From CAYZXK01 sp964482395 (GTDB taxonomy: Bacteria; Planctomycetota; Phycisphaerae; UBA1845; Fen-1342), in assembly GCA_964482395.1 (NCBI GenBank), contig CAYZXK010000085.1:8401-72400 (forward strand): DNA of 64,000 nt. Reading direction: 5' to 3'. This document shows, one piece after another, positions 34,703 through 44,009 of this stretch. The notes under the pieces are model-generated. The model did no database searches, was not told the origin of the DNA, and saw only the letters and a list, made by a program, of their open reading frames with translations. Each line of letters begins with the position of its first letter. Positions within the stretch are counted from its first letter, which is position 1. Position numbers and translations under genes: made by a program.

Positions 34703-35437
34703 GTGGACGAAGGTCTGATCCTGGCTGTGGAGACCTCCAGTCAGCGCGGCAGTGTGGCTTTAGGTCGTGGCTGGCAGGTTGCGGGTTGGCGGGGGTTGTC
34801 TGCTGAGCGCCGGCACGCGGCGGAACTGCTCCCGGCCATTGCTGAGCTGCTGAATCAGGCCGGTGCACAGCCGCAGCAGGTGCAGATAATATGCTTCTCC
34901 CAAGGCCCCGGTAGCTTCACCGGCTTGCGGGTAGCTGCGAGCCTGGCCCGAATGTGGCAATCGGCTACCAGTTGCCGGGTGGTTGCCGTGCCGACGCTCG
35001 AAGTCGTGGCCAGGAATGCCCTGCGGTGCCGGGAGGTGCCGCCGCGCTTGGCGGTGCTGGTGGATGCCCGCCAAGGCCGGGTTTTCGGAGCGGTTTTTGC
35101 CCCTGACGGCGACGAATTGCGTACTGTGGTGCCGGCGGGTCTGCATGAAGTGACTGCTTGGCTGGCTGGGCTGGAGCGGCCGTGTGCGGTTCTGGGCGCA
35201 GGCGTCTCACAGCATCAGACAGCGATTCTTGATGCCGGTCTTCAGGTGCTGCCTGAGGAGTACTGGTGGCCGGATGCGCGGGAGGTTTTGGCGGCGGGTA
35301 GGCGGTACGTTGCCGCCGGCCGCTTTTGCTCGCCCGGGGAGATTCGGCCGGCTTACCTGCGGCCGCCGGAATGCGAAGAAGTCTACGAACGACGCCGTGC
35401 GGAAGCTCAGGCGCGCCACGGGTACCGACCCAGTTGA
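34703..35437 (+). CDS. tsaB: tRNA threonylcarbamoyladenosine biosynthesis protein TsaB
   Basis: TsaB (244 aa) is the ASKHA-fold partner of TsaD in making t6A37 on ANN-decoding tRNAs. N-terminal strand ILAVETSSQRGSVAL and the diagnostic FSQGPGSFTGLRVAASLARM are present, followed by VPTLEVVA and DARQGRVFGAVF. As in other TsaB proteins, the metal/ATP-binding residues of TsaD are missing. Length is normal. It starts at GTG with no Shine-Dalgarno. tsaD, tsaC and tsaE are not in the window. Confidence 0.93.
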   Translation: MDEGLILAVETSSQRGSVALGRGWQVAGWRGLSAERRHAAELLPAIAELLNQAGAQPQQVQIICFSQGPGSFTGLRVAASLARMWQSATSCRVVAVPTLEVVARNALRCREVPPRLAVLVDARQGRVFGAVFAPDGDELRTVVPAGLHEVTAWLAGLERPCAVLGAGVSQHQTAILDAGLQVLPEEYWWPDAREVLAAGRRYVAAGRFCSPGEIRPAYLRPPECEEVYERRRAEAQARHGYRPS

Positions 35438-35524
35438 GAGATCGGCGGGCAGTTGACAGCCTGTGCGACCAGCGGTGTTGTACATGATTGCATGGCGAGT
35501 GATGAGCACTTGATGAGGTAAGCG

Positions 35525-37237
35525 ATGCCGGGCGAGCAACTGATCGAGTGCGTTCCCAACTTCAGTGAAGGCAACGACTTATCTATTATCAAGCAGATCA
35601 CTGACCAGATCGAGAGCGTGGAAGGCGTCACGCTGCTGGACGTCGATCCGGGCAAGGCCACCAACCGCACGGTGGTGACCTTCGTCGGGCCGCCTGAGCC
35701 GGTGCTGGAGGCCGCGGTCCGAGCGGCCAGAAAGGCCGGCGAGCTGATCGACATGAGCAAGCACAAGGGGGCTCATCCGCGGTTCGGGGCCATGGACGTC
35801 TGCCCGCTGGTGCCGGTGGCCAACATCACCATGGACGAAACCGTGGTCTACGCCCGCAAGCTGGCCCAGCGGCTGGCCGACGAGCTGGGCATGACGATCT
35901 ACTGCTATGAGAATGCCGCGTTCAGCGAGGAACGCCGGAACCTCGCGTACGTCCGGGCCGGGGAATACGAGGGACTGAAGGACAAACTCAGCCGGCCGGA
36001 GGGCAAACCGGACTTCGGGCCGGCGGTGTTCAATCCGCGTTGGGGGGCGACCGCGGTCGGGGCCCGTGATTTCCTGGTGGCCTACAATGTCAATCTGAAT
36101 ACCACCTCTGTCCGCCGGGCCAACGCCATCGCATTCGATATCCGCGAAAAAGGCCGACCGATGCGGGAAGGTCACCCGATCACCGGGAAGGTGGTCCGCG
36201 ACCAGCACGGCAACCCGGTCATGATCCCCGGCTCGCTCAAATGCGTGAAAGCCATCGGGTGGTATATCAAGGAGTATGGCATCGCTCAGATTTCGATCAA
36301 TCTCACCAACCTGAGCGTTACGCCGGTGCACGTGGCCTTCGACGAGTGCGTCAAGAAGGCGGCCGAGCGCGGCGTGCGAGTCACCGGGTCGGAACTGGTC
36401 GGGTTGATTCCGCTGCGTGCCATGTTGGACGCCGGCCGCTATTTTCTGCGGAAGCAGCAGCGTTCCACCGGCGTTTCGGACCGCGAGCTGATCAAGATCG
36501 CGGTCAAGTCGCTGGGCCTGAATGACCTGTATCCGTTCAAGCCGGAAGAGAAGATAATCGAGTACGCGATCGAGGCCCGTAAGGGGAAGAAGCAGCCGCG
36601 GTTGATCGACCTGTCGGTGCAGGATTTCGTCGAGGAGACGGCCTCGGAGTCGCCGGCTCCCGGCGGTGGGTCGGTGTCGGCTGCTGTTGGGGCATTGGGG
36701 GCGGCCCTGGCCACCATGGTGGCCAATCTGTCCTCGCACAAGGCCGGCTGGGATGAGCGATGGGAAGAGTTCTCGAACTGGGCCGAGAAGGGCAAGGCCC
36801 ACTATGTCGAGCTGCTTCGCCTGATCGACGAAGACACGCGGGCCTTCAACCAGCTCATGTCGGCCTTCGGACTGCCCCAGAATACCGAGGTCCAAAAGGC
36901 CGAGCGCCGACAGGCCATCCAGTCGGCCACCCGGGGCGCCATCGAGGTTCCCCTGCAAGTCATGCAGAAGGCGCTGGAGTCGATGGAGGTCATGCGAGCC
37001 ATGGCCGAAATCGGCAATCCCAGCTCGGTCTCGGATGCCGGGGTGGGGGCGATTTGCGCCCGGTCGGCGGTTCTGGGCGCCATGCTGAACGTCAAGATCA
37101 ACTGTAGCAATCTGGAGGACGCGGACTTCGTCAATGAGGTGCTGGCGAAAGGCCAGGCCATCGAGCGGCAGGCTCGCGAGCTGGAGGAGACCATCCTCCA
37201 GATCGTGAACCAGAAAATCGCGGCCGGCCAATCTTGA
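35525..37237 (+). CDS. ftcD: Bifunctional glutamate formimidoyltransferase / formimidoyl-THF cyclodeaminase
   Basis: This 570-aa fusion joins two enzymes of histidine-derived one-carbon metabolism. Residues ~5-300 are the formiminotransferase (VPNFSEGND, HKGAHPRFGAMDVCPLVP, GVRVTGSELVGLIPL), which moves the formimino group from formiminoglutamate to tetrahydrofolate. Residues ~355-560 are the cyclodeaminase (SVQDFVEETASESPAPGGGS), which releases ammonia to give methenyl-THF. The fusion matches the animal-type and several bacterial FtcD. folD follows 84 nt later and would take the methenyl-THF product. Hut genes are not in view. Confidence 0.95.
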   Translation: MPGEQLIECVPNFSEGNDLSIIKQITDQIESVEGVTLLDVDPGKATNRTVVTFVGPPEPVLEAAVRAARKAGELIDMSKHKGAHPRFGAMDVCPLVPVANITMDETVVYARKLAQRLADELGMTIYCYENAAFSEERRNLAYVRAGEYEGLKDKLSRPEGKPDFGPAVFNPRWGATAVGARDFLVAYNVNLNTTSVRRANAIAFDIREKGRPMREGHPITGKVVRDQHGNPVMIPGSLKCVKAIGWYIKEYGIAQISINLTNLSVTPVHVAFDECVKKAAERGVRVTGSELVGLIPLRAMLDAGRYFLRKQQRSTGVSDRELIKIAVKSLGLNDLYPFKPEEKIIEYAIEARKGKKQPRLIDLSVQDFVEETASESPAPGGGSVSAAVGALGAALATMVANLSSHKAGWDERWEEFSNWAEKGKAHYVELLRLIDEDTRAFNQLMSAFGLPQNTEVQKAERRQAIQSATRGAIEVPLQVMQKALESMEVMRAMAEIGNPSSVSDAGVGAICARSAVLGAMLNVKINCSNLEDADFVNEVLAKGQAIERQARELEETILQIVNQKIAAGQS

Positions 37238-37321
37238 CGGGAACCCCGTTCATCCTGAGTGTATGGGGTCCATGGGCAATGGTGGCCGATCGCTCCGCCC
37301 TTGCTCAGATCGGACCGTGGC

Positions 37322-38197
37322 ATGACGACCGTAAACAAAGCCAAGTTGATGGACGGCCGGGCCCTGGCCGGCCGAATGCTCGAAGAGAGCAGGCTCAAAG
37401 TCGAGCGAATCAAGGCCGCTACCGGGGTGACACCGACACTGGCCACGGTTCTGATAGGTGACGACCCGGCCTCAACCACCTACCTGCGCATGAAGCGCAA
37501 GCGGTGCGAGGAGGTGGGGATGAACTCGGTCGGGGTCGAGCTGCCGCGGGCCGCCAGCACCGAACAGGTGGTGGCCGAGATCCGGCGGCTGGCAGCCGAG
37601 CCGGGGATACATGGCATTCTGGTGCAGCATCCGGTGCCGCCGCCGATTGACAAGCGGGCCGCGTTTGAAACCATCCCGCTGGAGAAGGATGTCGACGGGG
37701 TAACCTCCGCGGCGTTGGGACGCATGATCCTGGGAATGCCGGGCTTCCGCTCCTGCACTCCGGCCGCCATTATGCACCTGCTGCAAGCCTACAACGTCCA
37801 GCTCGACGGAGCCTACGCGGTGGTGATCGGCCGCAGCCCCATCCTGGGCCGGCCGATGGCGTCGATGCTGATCAACGCCCATGCCACCGTGACCCTCTGC
37901 CACTCCCGCACCCGGTCGCTGCCAAGTATCGTACGCGGGGCGGACGTCGTTATCGCGGCAGTTGGTCGGCCGCGGTTTGTTCAAGGCGGCTGGATCAAGG
38001 TCGGGGCGGTGGTGGTCGACGCCGGCTACAACCCGGGCAATGTTGGGGATGTCGACTTCGAGGGAGCCTACGAACCGGCCTCGCTCATCACACCGGTGCC
38101 CGGCGGCGTCGGCCCCATGACCGTCGCCGTGCTGATCGACCAGACCGCACAGGCCGCGGCTCAGCAACTCGGAGTCAAGCTGGAGGCTGACGGGTGA
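37322..38197 (+). CDS. folD: Bifunctional methylene-THF dehydrogenase / methenyl-THF cyclohydrolase
   Basis: FolD (291 aa) interconverts 5,10-methylene-, methenyl- and 10-formyl-tetrahydrofolate using NAD(P). Catalytic Lys58 lies in the TTYLRMKRKRCEEVGM block, followed by GILVQHPVPPPID, the nucleotide-binding VVIGRSPILGRPMA and the C-terminal signature PVPGGVGPMTVAVL. ATG at 37322 is chosen because the upstream in-frame extension has no homology. Position just after ftcD makes a one-carbon pair. The stop overlaps the next gene by GTGA. Confidence 0.95.
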   Translation: MTTVNKAKLMDGRALAGRMLEESRLKVERIKAATGVTPTLATVLIGDDPASTTYLRMKRKRCEEVGMNSVGVELPRAASTEQVVAEIRRLAAEPGIHGILVQHPVPPPIDKRAAFETIPLEKDVDGVTSAALGRMILGMPGFRSCTPAAIMHLLQAYNVQLDGAYAVVIGRSPILGRPMASMLINAHATVTLCHSRTRSLPSIVRGADVVIAAVGRPRFVQGGWIKVGAVVVDAGYNPGNVGDVDFEGAYEPASLITPVPGGVGPMTVAVLIDQTAQAAAQQLGVKLEADG

Positions 38198-38796
38198 AAG
38201 TGAGCCAGCCAACGCAGAGTCGCCACAATTCCGGATCGGTCGCTGTCTTTGCTCTTGCGGGTCTGACTGCGGTCATTCTGGCCGGCTGCCCCCAGGTCGT
38301 TTTGTATACGCTTAGCGTCGAGATTAGCGGACCGGGCAGCGTTCAGTTGTCGCCTGAAGGCGGACGATATTTGCCGGGCACGGAGGTAACCCTGACGGCT
38401 GTCCCGGAGGAGGGTTATCGACTGGCCCGCTGGGAAGGCGACCTGGTCGGCACGACCAACCCGGCCACCATTACCATGGACGCCGACCGGCATGTGAAGG
38501 CGGTTTTCAGGACCGCCCGGACCTACAGTCTGGCCATTCAAATCGTGGGGCGCGGCGGGGTGTCGGTCTGGCCGCCCGCGGAGGAGCACCTGGGGGTGTT
38601 CGTTTTCGAGGACGGGACGCAGGTTCAACTCACCGCCGATCCGTGGGAAGGGTATGAGTTCCGCCGCTGGGAGGGGGCGGTGACTGGAACCGACAACCCA
38701 GCTCAAATCACGCTCGCCGGCGACGAATTGTCGCTTGTGGTCACAGCAGTATTTGCCGAAACGCACCGTAGTCGGGTGATCGCACAAAGCCCATGA
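38194..38796 (+). CDS. Lipoprotein with two InlB B-type (Flg_new_2-like) repeats
   Basis: This 200-aa protein has a signal peptide with lipobox VILAGC, then two tandem ~70-residue beta repeats: ISGPGSVQLSPEGGRYLPGT...LARWEGDLVGTTNPATITM and VGRGGVSVWPPAEEH...FRRWEGAVTGTDNPAQITL. The W-E-G...NPA pattern is typical of the divergent InlB B-repeat found in surface proteins. The start GTG overlaps the folD stop. Role is unknown; probably an exposed lipid-anchored protein. Confidence 0.8.
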   Translation: MKVSQPTQSRHNSGSVAVFALAGLTAVILAGCPQVVLYTLSVEISGPGSVQLSPEGGRYLPGTEVTLTAVPEEGYRLARWEGDLVGTTNPATITMDADRHVKAVFRTARTYSLAIQIVGRGGVSVWPPAEEHLGVFVFEDGTQVQLTADPWEGYEFRRWEGAVTGTDNPAQITLAGDELSLVVTAVFAETHRSRVIAQSP

Positions 38797-38876
38797 GCTT
38801 GCCGAGTACCGTCGGACCTCCCAGTCCGGCGGGTGGCGCCCTCCCGGTCAGGCGTAAGCCGTCACGACGCTGTACA

Positions 38877-40832
38877 ATGCCGGTTGTCATGCAGGACCGC
38901 CCTACGCTGGTTATCGGCACTGCCGGTCACATTGACCACGGCAAGAGCCGCCTGGTCTTTGCCCTGACGGGAACCGACCCCGATCGCCTGCCGGAAGAGC
39001 GGGCTCGCGGCATGACCATCGACCTGGGGTTCGCCCACCTGGTTTGCGAGGGTTGCGAGTTGTCGTTCGTGGACGTGCCGGGCCACGAACGGTTCATCCA
39101 CAACATGGTGGCCGGAGCGACCGGAGTCGACGTGGCCATGCTGGTGGTGGCCGCCGACGACTCGGTCATGCCGCAAACCCGCGAACATGCCGAGGTACTG
39201 AGCCTGCTGGGCATCCAGTGCTGCCTGCTGGTGCTGACCAAGATGGACCTGGTTGACGACGAATGGGCGGACGAAGTCGAACAGGAGGCGAGGGAACTGC
39301 TGGCCGGCCTGGGCCTTCAGCCGCGAGCCTGCCTGCGCACCTCCGCCGAGACCGGCCGCGGCCTGGACGACCTCCGGCGCGAGCTGGTCAGCATCGCTCG
39401 CCAGCCGCGGCAGTCGACATTCCCCTACCGCTGGTTCCGGCTGCCGGTGGACCGCTCGTTCGTGGTCGCCGGTCGCGGGACGGTGGTGACGGGGTCGGTT
39501 GCCCACGGGTCAGTGACGCAGGAAGAGGAACTCGAGCTTTGGCCGCCGGGCAAACGGGTCCGGGTTCGTGACATCCAGACCCACAGAGACCAGCGCCAGG
39601 CGGTCGGCGGGCGGATGCGGCTGGGGCTGAACCTGGCCGGAGTCAGCGTCGAGGAAGTGGCTCGCGGCCATGAGTTGGCAACCCCCGGTTACCTTCAGCC
39701 CAGCCGGGTGTTGGATGTTTGGCTGGCCACTCTGCGGATGCCCGGGAAGGTCCGCCGGCAGAATTTCCGGGTCCGGCTCCACCTAGCCACCAGCGACGTT
39801 CTGGCGGAAGTCCGGCTGAAGGACCGGCCGGAATCGGACGTTTGTCGCGGGGTGTTCGCGCAACTTCGGCCGGCCCAGCCGGTGGTGGCCGCCTGGGGAC
39901 AACATTTCATCTTGCGGGATCCGAGCGCTACGCGGACACTGGGTGGCGGCCGGGTGCTGCGGCCCGGTTCCCGGCCTTGGGGCACGCGCAATCCGGCCCT
40001 TGAGGATCGCCTGCGGGTCCTGCTCGAAGGTCAGCCGCGGCAGCGACTCGAAGAGGTGATCCGGGCTGCGGGGTGGCAGGGGCTGGGTCCGTCGCGACTG
40101 GCGACCGAAGCTGGTCTGGGGGACGCCGACGAGGTTGCGCGCCTTTGTCGTGGTTTGTTGGACGAAGGCGTAATCTGCCAGCTTGAGGCGGCGTCTCAGC
40201 GTTTGCTGGTGCACAACTCGCTGCTGGTTAGCCTGGCCGAGAACCTGGACCGTCGGCTGAAGGCTTTTGTGGCGGCCAATCCGCGACTGCCCGGGGTTCC
40301 GCGCAGCCAATGGCCAAGCTGGATGCCGGGGGCCTGCCCGGAGCGATTCCGGCCGGCACTGGCCGAGTGGTTCATCGACCGCGGGCTGGTAGCCGTGGTC
40401 GGCGAGCACGTGGTCCCCCGCGGCCACTCCGCCGCCCTCTCCCCGGCTGACCAGGCCCTGCTGGACCAGATTCTTGTGGAGTTCTACGAGGGTGCTTTTC
40501 AGCCCCCGGACGTTGACGCGCTGCGGTGCCGCACCGCGCGTAATGCCAGGCGGGTACGCGAGCTGATCGACCTGGCAGTAGCCCGCGGCCAACTGCTGAG
40601 AATATCGGACGGCCTGTGGCTGCACCCGCGGAGGTGGCAGGAACTGGTAGAGCGGATCTGTGGCGTTCTGCGTGGTGGCAGCCAGATCACGGTGGCCGAG
40701 ATCCGGACCCTGCTGGGTTCGTCACGCAAGTTCGTGGTCCCAATCGTGGAACGGCTGGACGCGCTGGGTCTGACCCGACGGGTGGGCGACTACCGGGTCC
40801 TGGGACCCAAGGCGCCGGCCCATGGCCCGTGA
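38877..40832 (+). CDS. selB: Selenocysteine-specific elongation factor SelB
   Basis: SelB-type translational GTPase (651 aa here) that brings Sec-tRNA to UGA codons with a SECIS element. The G domain has GHIDHGKS, a switch I region TDPDRLPEERARGMTIDLGFA characteristic of SelB, DVPGHE and LTKMDL. EF-Tu-like domains II/III follow, and the C-terminal half carries the winged-helix repeats that bind SECIS RNA. Start is ambiguous: ATG 38877 or 38889 fit the family N-terminus, whereas ATG 38793 overlaps the upstream stop (ATGA) but adds a low-complexity tail. selA, selD and tRNA-Sec are not in the window. Confidence 0.92.
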   Translation: MPVVMQDRPTLVIGTAGHIDHGKSRLVFALTGTDPDRLPEERARGMTIDLGFAHLVCEGCELSFVDVPGHERFIHNMVAGATGVDVAMLVVAADDSVMPQTREHAEVLSLLGIQCCLLVLTKMDLVDDEWADEVEQEARELLAGLGLQPRACLRTSAETGRGLDDLRRELVSIARQPRQSTFPYRWFRLPVDRSFVVAGRGTVVTGSVAHGSVTQEEELELWPPGKRVRVRDIQTHRDQRQAVGGRMRLGLNLAGVSVEEVARGHELATPGYLQPSRVLDVWLATLRMPGKVRRQNFRVRLHLATSDVLAEVRLKDRPESDVCRGVFAQLRPAQPVVAAWGQHFILRDPSATRTLGGGRVLRPGSRPWGTRNPALEDRLRVLLEGQPRQRLEEVIRAAGWQGLGPSRLATEAGLGDADEVARLCRGLLDEGVICQLEAASQRLLVHNSLLVSLAENLDRRLKAFVAANPRLPGVPRSQWPSWMPGACPERFRPALAEWFIDRGLVAVVGEHVVPRGHSAALSPADQALLDQILVEFYEGAFQPPDVDALRCRTARNARRVRELIDLAVARGQLLRISDGLWLHPRRWQELVERICGVLRGGSQITVAEIRTLLGSSRKFVVPIVERLDALGLTRRVGDYRVLGPKAPAHGP

Positions 40833-40928
40833 CGACGAACTGCCTCGCCGAGGCGCGAAAAACGGCCGACAAGCGCGGATCTGTCTGGGGGTGGAGCTTG
40901 GCTTATGGGATGCTGGTCGCCGGCGCGG

Positions 40929-42362
40929 TCAGGCAGATGGCGGCAGGCCGTGCTTGTTTCGGACGTAGCGGTCAATGACTGCCGCGGTGCGTTTGCCGTC
41001 GCCCATCGCCAGGATGACGGTAGCCGAGCCGCGGACGATGTCGCCGCCCGCGAATACCCCCGGCTTGCTGGTGGCGCCGTTCTCGTCGATCTCAATGTAG
41101 CCCCATTTATTGAGCTTGAGGTCCGGCGTGGCCGAGGTGAGCAGGGGGTTGGCCCGGGTGCCGATGGCCATGATGACGACATCGCAGTCGATGACGAACT
41201 CCGAGCCCTTGACCGGTACGGGCCTTCGGCGACCGGACTCATCCGGCTCGCCGAGCTCCATCCGGACGCACTCCACCCCCTTCACCCAGCCGTCCGAATC
41301 GCCCAGGATGCGGACCGGGTTGCACAGCAGCTTGAAGATGATGCCCTCTTCCTCGGCGTGGTGGACTTCCTCGATTCGAGCCGGCATCTCGGCTCGGCTG
41401 CGACGATAAACCAGGGTGGCTTCGCGGGCGCCCAGCCGCTTGGCGGTTCGAACCGCATCCATGGCTACGTTTCCGCCGCCCACCACCACCACTCGCTCGG
41501 CGCGGATGATCGGGGTGTCGAACTCGGGGAAGCTGTAGGCCCGCATCAGGTTCGAGCGGGTCAGATACTCGTTGGCCGAATAGACGCCTTTGAGATTCTC
41601 GCCCGGAATGTTCATGAAGATCGGCAACCCCGCCCCGTTAGCGACGAACACCGCTGAGAAGCCCTCCTCGTTGAGGAGCTCGTCGATGGTGAAGGTGCGG
41701 CCGATCACCACGTTGCAGACGATTTTCACTCCCATCTGACGCAGCCGCTCGACCTCGGCGTCGATGATGTGATTGGGCAGACGGAACTCCGGAATGCCGT
41801 AGGTTAGCACTCCACCGGGCAGGTGCAGGGCCTCGAACACGGTGACCTCGTGCCCCTTCTTGGCCAGCTCGCCGGCCGCGGTGAGCCCGGCCGGCCCGGA
41901 CCCGACCACCGCGATCTTGATGCCGGTGGGGGGAGCCAGGAGGGTTTTCATATCGAGGTTTTCGCGAGCCCAGTCAGCGACGAAGCGTTCCAGATGTCCG
42001 ACGGCGACCGGCTGGCCGTTCTTGCCCTTGGCCCGGACGCAGACCTTCTCGCACTGTTCTTCCTGCGGGCAGACCCGGCCGGTGATCCCGGGCAGGGCGT
42101 TGGCACTTAGGAGCAGTTCGGCGGCACCTTTCAGGTCGCCCTCGGCGATCCGCTCCAGAAAGCCGGGCACATCGATCCCGACCGGACAGCCGCTCACACA
42201 CTTGCGGTCTTTGCATTGAAGACACCGCTGAGCCTCCAGTCGGGCGATCGATTCCTGGAAGCCCAGGTTCACCTCGTTGAAGTCGCGATTGCGAACCTCG
42301 GGAGGCCGCTCCGGCATCTTCTGCCGGGGGATAGCCATGCGTTCCTTAGGGGTCAGAGCCAT
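40929..42362 (-). CDS. nfnB: NfnB/GltD-type FAD-dependent iron-sulfur oxidoreductase subunit
   Basis: This 477-aa protein is a glutamate-synthase-small-subunit-like flavoprotein. The N-terminal cysteines (C47, C50, C55, C59 and C98, C104, C108) form the double [4Fe-4S] ferredoxin-like module. FAD- and NADP-binding Rossmann blocks follow (VVGSGPAGLTAAGEL; VVVGGGNVAMDAVRTA), ending GVFAGGDIVRGSATVILAMG. Alone it could be called GltA/GltD, but the adjacent FNR-like [2Fe-2S] gene matches the NfnAB/SudAB pair that couples NADH, NADPH and ferredoxin. The link between the two (119 nt) is non-coding. Confidence 0.88.
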   Translation of the reverse strand: MALTPKERMAIPRQKMPERPPEVRNRDFNEVNLGFQESIARLEAQRCLQCKDRKCVSGCPVGIDVPGFLERIAEGDLKGAAELLLSANALPGITGRVCPQEEQCEKVCVRAKGKNGQPVAVGHLERFVADWARENLDMKTLLAPPTGIKIAVVGSGPAGLTAAGELAKKGHEVTVFEALHLPGGVLTYGIPEFRLPNHIIDAEVERLRQMGVKIVCNVVIGRTFTIDELLNEEGFSAVFVANGAGLPIFMNIPGENLKGVYSANEYLTRSNLMRAYSFPEFDTPIIRAERVVVVGGGNVAMDAVRTAKRLGAREATLVYRRSRAEMPARIEEVHHAEEEGIIFKLLCNPVRILGDSDGWVKGVECVRMELGEPDESGRRRPVPVKGSEFVIDCDVVIMAIGTRANPLLTSATPDLKLNKWGYIEIDENGATSKPGVFAGGDIVRGSATVILAMGDGKRTAAVIDRYVRNKHGLPPSA

Positions 42363-42481
42363 CCGGATTACCTCAGCGGGCCGGGTCCAGCCGCAAGCCC
42401 AGGATGCCGGTCAGCGACCTGACAATCAAGCAGAAGGCAAACCTGGGGCCGACGCGCAACGGCGGCTTTATCACGTTCTGC

Positions 42482-43330
42482 TCACGGGCTGGCCGCCAGC
42501 TTGCACTCGTGTTCCATTCGTTCTAAGGCCAGTCTCTCCTGGGCCCGGTAGGCAGTCAGCCGATCGGCCAGTTCGGCATAATCCACCTCGTGGCCGTCGA
42601 ACTCCGGGCCGTCCACGCATGCGAACCGGGTTTTGCCGCCCACCGTGACCCGGCAGCCGCCGCACATGCCCGTTCCATCCACCATGATGGGATTGAGCGA
42701 CACGATGGTCTTGATCCGATGGGGCCGGGTCAGCTCGCAAACCGCCCTCATCATGGGGACCGGGCCGGCCGCGTATACCACGTCGATCGGTCGCCGCGGG
42801 TCTTTGATGAGTTCGGCCAGCTTGTCGGCCACCGTGCCTTTGAAGCCGTAGCTGCCGTCGTCAGTGCAGGCATAGACCTGGTCGGATACCTTGCGCAGCT
42901 CATCTTCCAGCACCACCAGCTCCCTGGTGCGGCCGCCGGTAATGGAACTGACGAAGCAGCCAGCTTCCCGCAAGGCCGGAGCCAAGGGGTATATGACTGC
43001 GGTTCCGACCCCGCCGCCCACCAGGACGGCGTGCCCGCCGTGGTGGAGCTCGGTCGGGCGTCCCAGCGGTCCCATGACGTCCAGGACCACATCCCCGGGC
43101 TGTTTGCTGCACAGCAGCCGGGTGGTCTTTCCAATAGCTTTGACGATCAGGTCGATGGTGCCGGCCCGCGGGTCGGCGGCGGCCATGGTAAGCGGGATGC
43201 GCTCCCCGGTCGGTTCAACCCTGAGGATCACGAACTGCCCGGGGCGACGATGCTTGGCGACCAGAGGGGCCTCGATGCGGAACCACTTGACGTCTGAAGC
43301 CAGCCATCTCGTATCGAGAATCCGAAACAT
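42482..43330 (-). CDS. nfnA: NfnA-type ferredoxin-NADP reductase-like subunit (sulfide dehydrogenase-like)
   Basis: This 282-aa protein has an FNR-like FAD-binding barrel (RRPGQFVILRV, ERIPLTMAAAD), an NAD-binding domain (VLVGGGVGTAVIYPLA) and a C-terminal [2Fe-2S] site: D218-x4-C223-x2-C226-x11-C238, the Asp/Cys3 ligand set of NfnA. It should be the partner of the NfnB-like protein in electron bifurcation or sulfide/polysulfide reduction. ATG at 43330 is chosen on family N-terminus (MFRIL). A dyad lies just upstream. Confidence 0.9.
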   Translation of the reverse strand: MFRILDTRWLASDVKWFRIEAPLVAKHRRPGQFVILRVEPTGERIPLTMAAADPRAGTIDLIVKAIGKTTRLLCSKQPGDVVLDVMGPLGRPTELHHGGHAVLVGGGVGTAVIYPLAPALREAGCFVSSITGGRTRELVVLEDELRKVSDQVYACTDDGSYGFKGTVADKLAELIKDPRRPIDVVYAAGPVPMMRAVCELTRPHRIKTIVSLNPIMVDGTGMCGGCRVTVGGKTRFACVDGPEFDGHEVDYAELADRLTAYRAQERLALERMEHECKLAASP

Positions 43331-43367
43331 CAGCTTGCGCCTCGTCGGGTAAGACAAATCCAAGACT

Positions 43368-43401
43368 TTTGATTATGCGCGGATCGGACCGGATAATCAA
43401 A
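43368..43401. promoter_or_regulatory. Perfect 9-bp dyad between MazG-like gene and nfnA
   Basis: TTTGATTAT and ATAATCAAA are exact reverse complements 16 nt apart. They sit 38 bp before the nfnA start and 8 bp after the MazG-like stop. The AT-rich arms contrast with the GC-rich surroundings. This could be an operator for nfnAB (redox regulation, for example) or an intrinsic attenuator; there is no U-run. Confidence 0.5.
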
Positions 43402-43409
43402 CCCGGCGC

Positions 43410-43706
43410 TCAGGTCAGCTTCGAGTGGCAGCGGCACACCATCTGGCCGCAGCCCGGGCAGCCGGCGGCGAACTTGCCAATGGCTTCTTCCAGGTCGACT
43501 CCCTCGACATTGGCCAGGGTGGTCAGCCAGGCCAGCACGTCGGCGAATTCCTCGCGCAAGTTGTTGGGGTCCTTGCGCTTGGCGATCGCGCTGGCCAGTT
43601 CGCCGACTTCCTCCATAAGCCACAGGAAGGTCTTGGCCGGCCCGCGGGCCCGGTCCTTGTCGGAATACATCCGGTCGATAAGTTGTTGGAACTCACGAAT
43701 ATGCAC
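43410..43706 (-). CDS. MazG-like nucleotide pyrophosphohydrolase
   Basis: This 98-aa protein has the single MazG-domain pattern: EEVGELASAIAKR and EEFADVLAWLTTLA supply the metal-binding Glu/Asp set of the all-alpha NTP pyrophosphatases. The C-terminus adds a small Cys/His cluster (CPGCGQMVCRCH) that could bind zinc. GTG at 43706 gives the family-length N-terminus (HIREFQQLIDRMY); the upstream open frame has no homology. It would hydrolyse non-canonical or excess NTPs to NMP and PPi. Confidence 0.85.
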   Translation of the reverse strand: MHIREFQQLIDRMYSDKDRARGPAKTFLWLMEEVGELASAIAKRKDPNNLREEFADVLAWLTTLANVEGVDLEEAIGKFAAGCPGCGQMVCRCHSKLT

Positions 43707-44009
43707 CGCCGAAACCCCTTTTAGGTCGACTGCTCCACCAGGGCCGCGGGTTTGATCTAACACCTCGCAGTTACTGCGAACCACCGCGCTAGCGGGCGCC
43801 CGGGCCATGGCCTGGGTCACTGGCCGGCTAGTCTACCACCCAGGTCGGGCGAGGTCACCGACCCCCCGGCGAATTGCTAATGGCGTGATCGACCGGCTCA
43901 CCCGGACGGGCTGGGAAGCCGGCGTCATCGGGCGGTTCCCGCAGGCGGGAAAAGCGCGGCGCGCCGGGCCGGACGAACCGCGGCTTGGGAGATACTCGGG
44001 AAATCGCCC
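43707..44009. other. Intergenic region
   Basis: About 300 bases between the MazG-like gene and the PilZ gene, both minus strand. No promoter, RNA fold or coding stretch can be supported. Confidence 0.4.

Noticed and set aside
35579..37231. Long open frame (550 codons) antisense to ftcD
   Set aside because: Same GC-rich mirror effect; ftcD is unambiguous on the plus strand.
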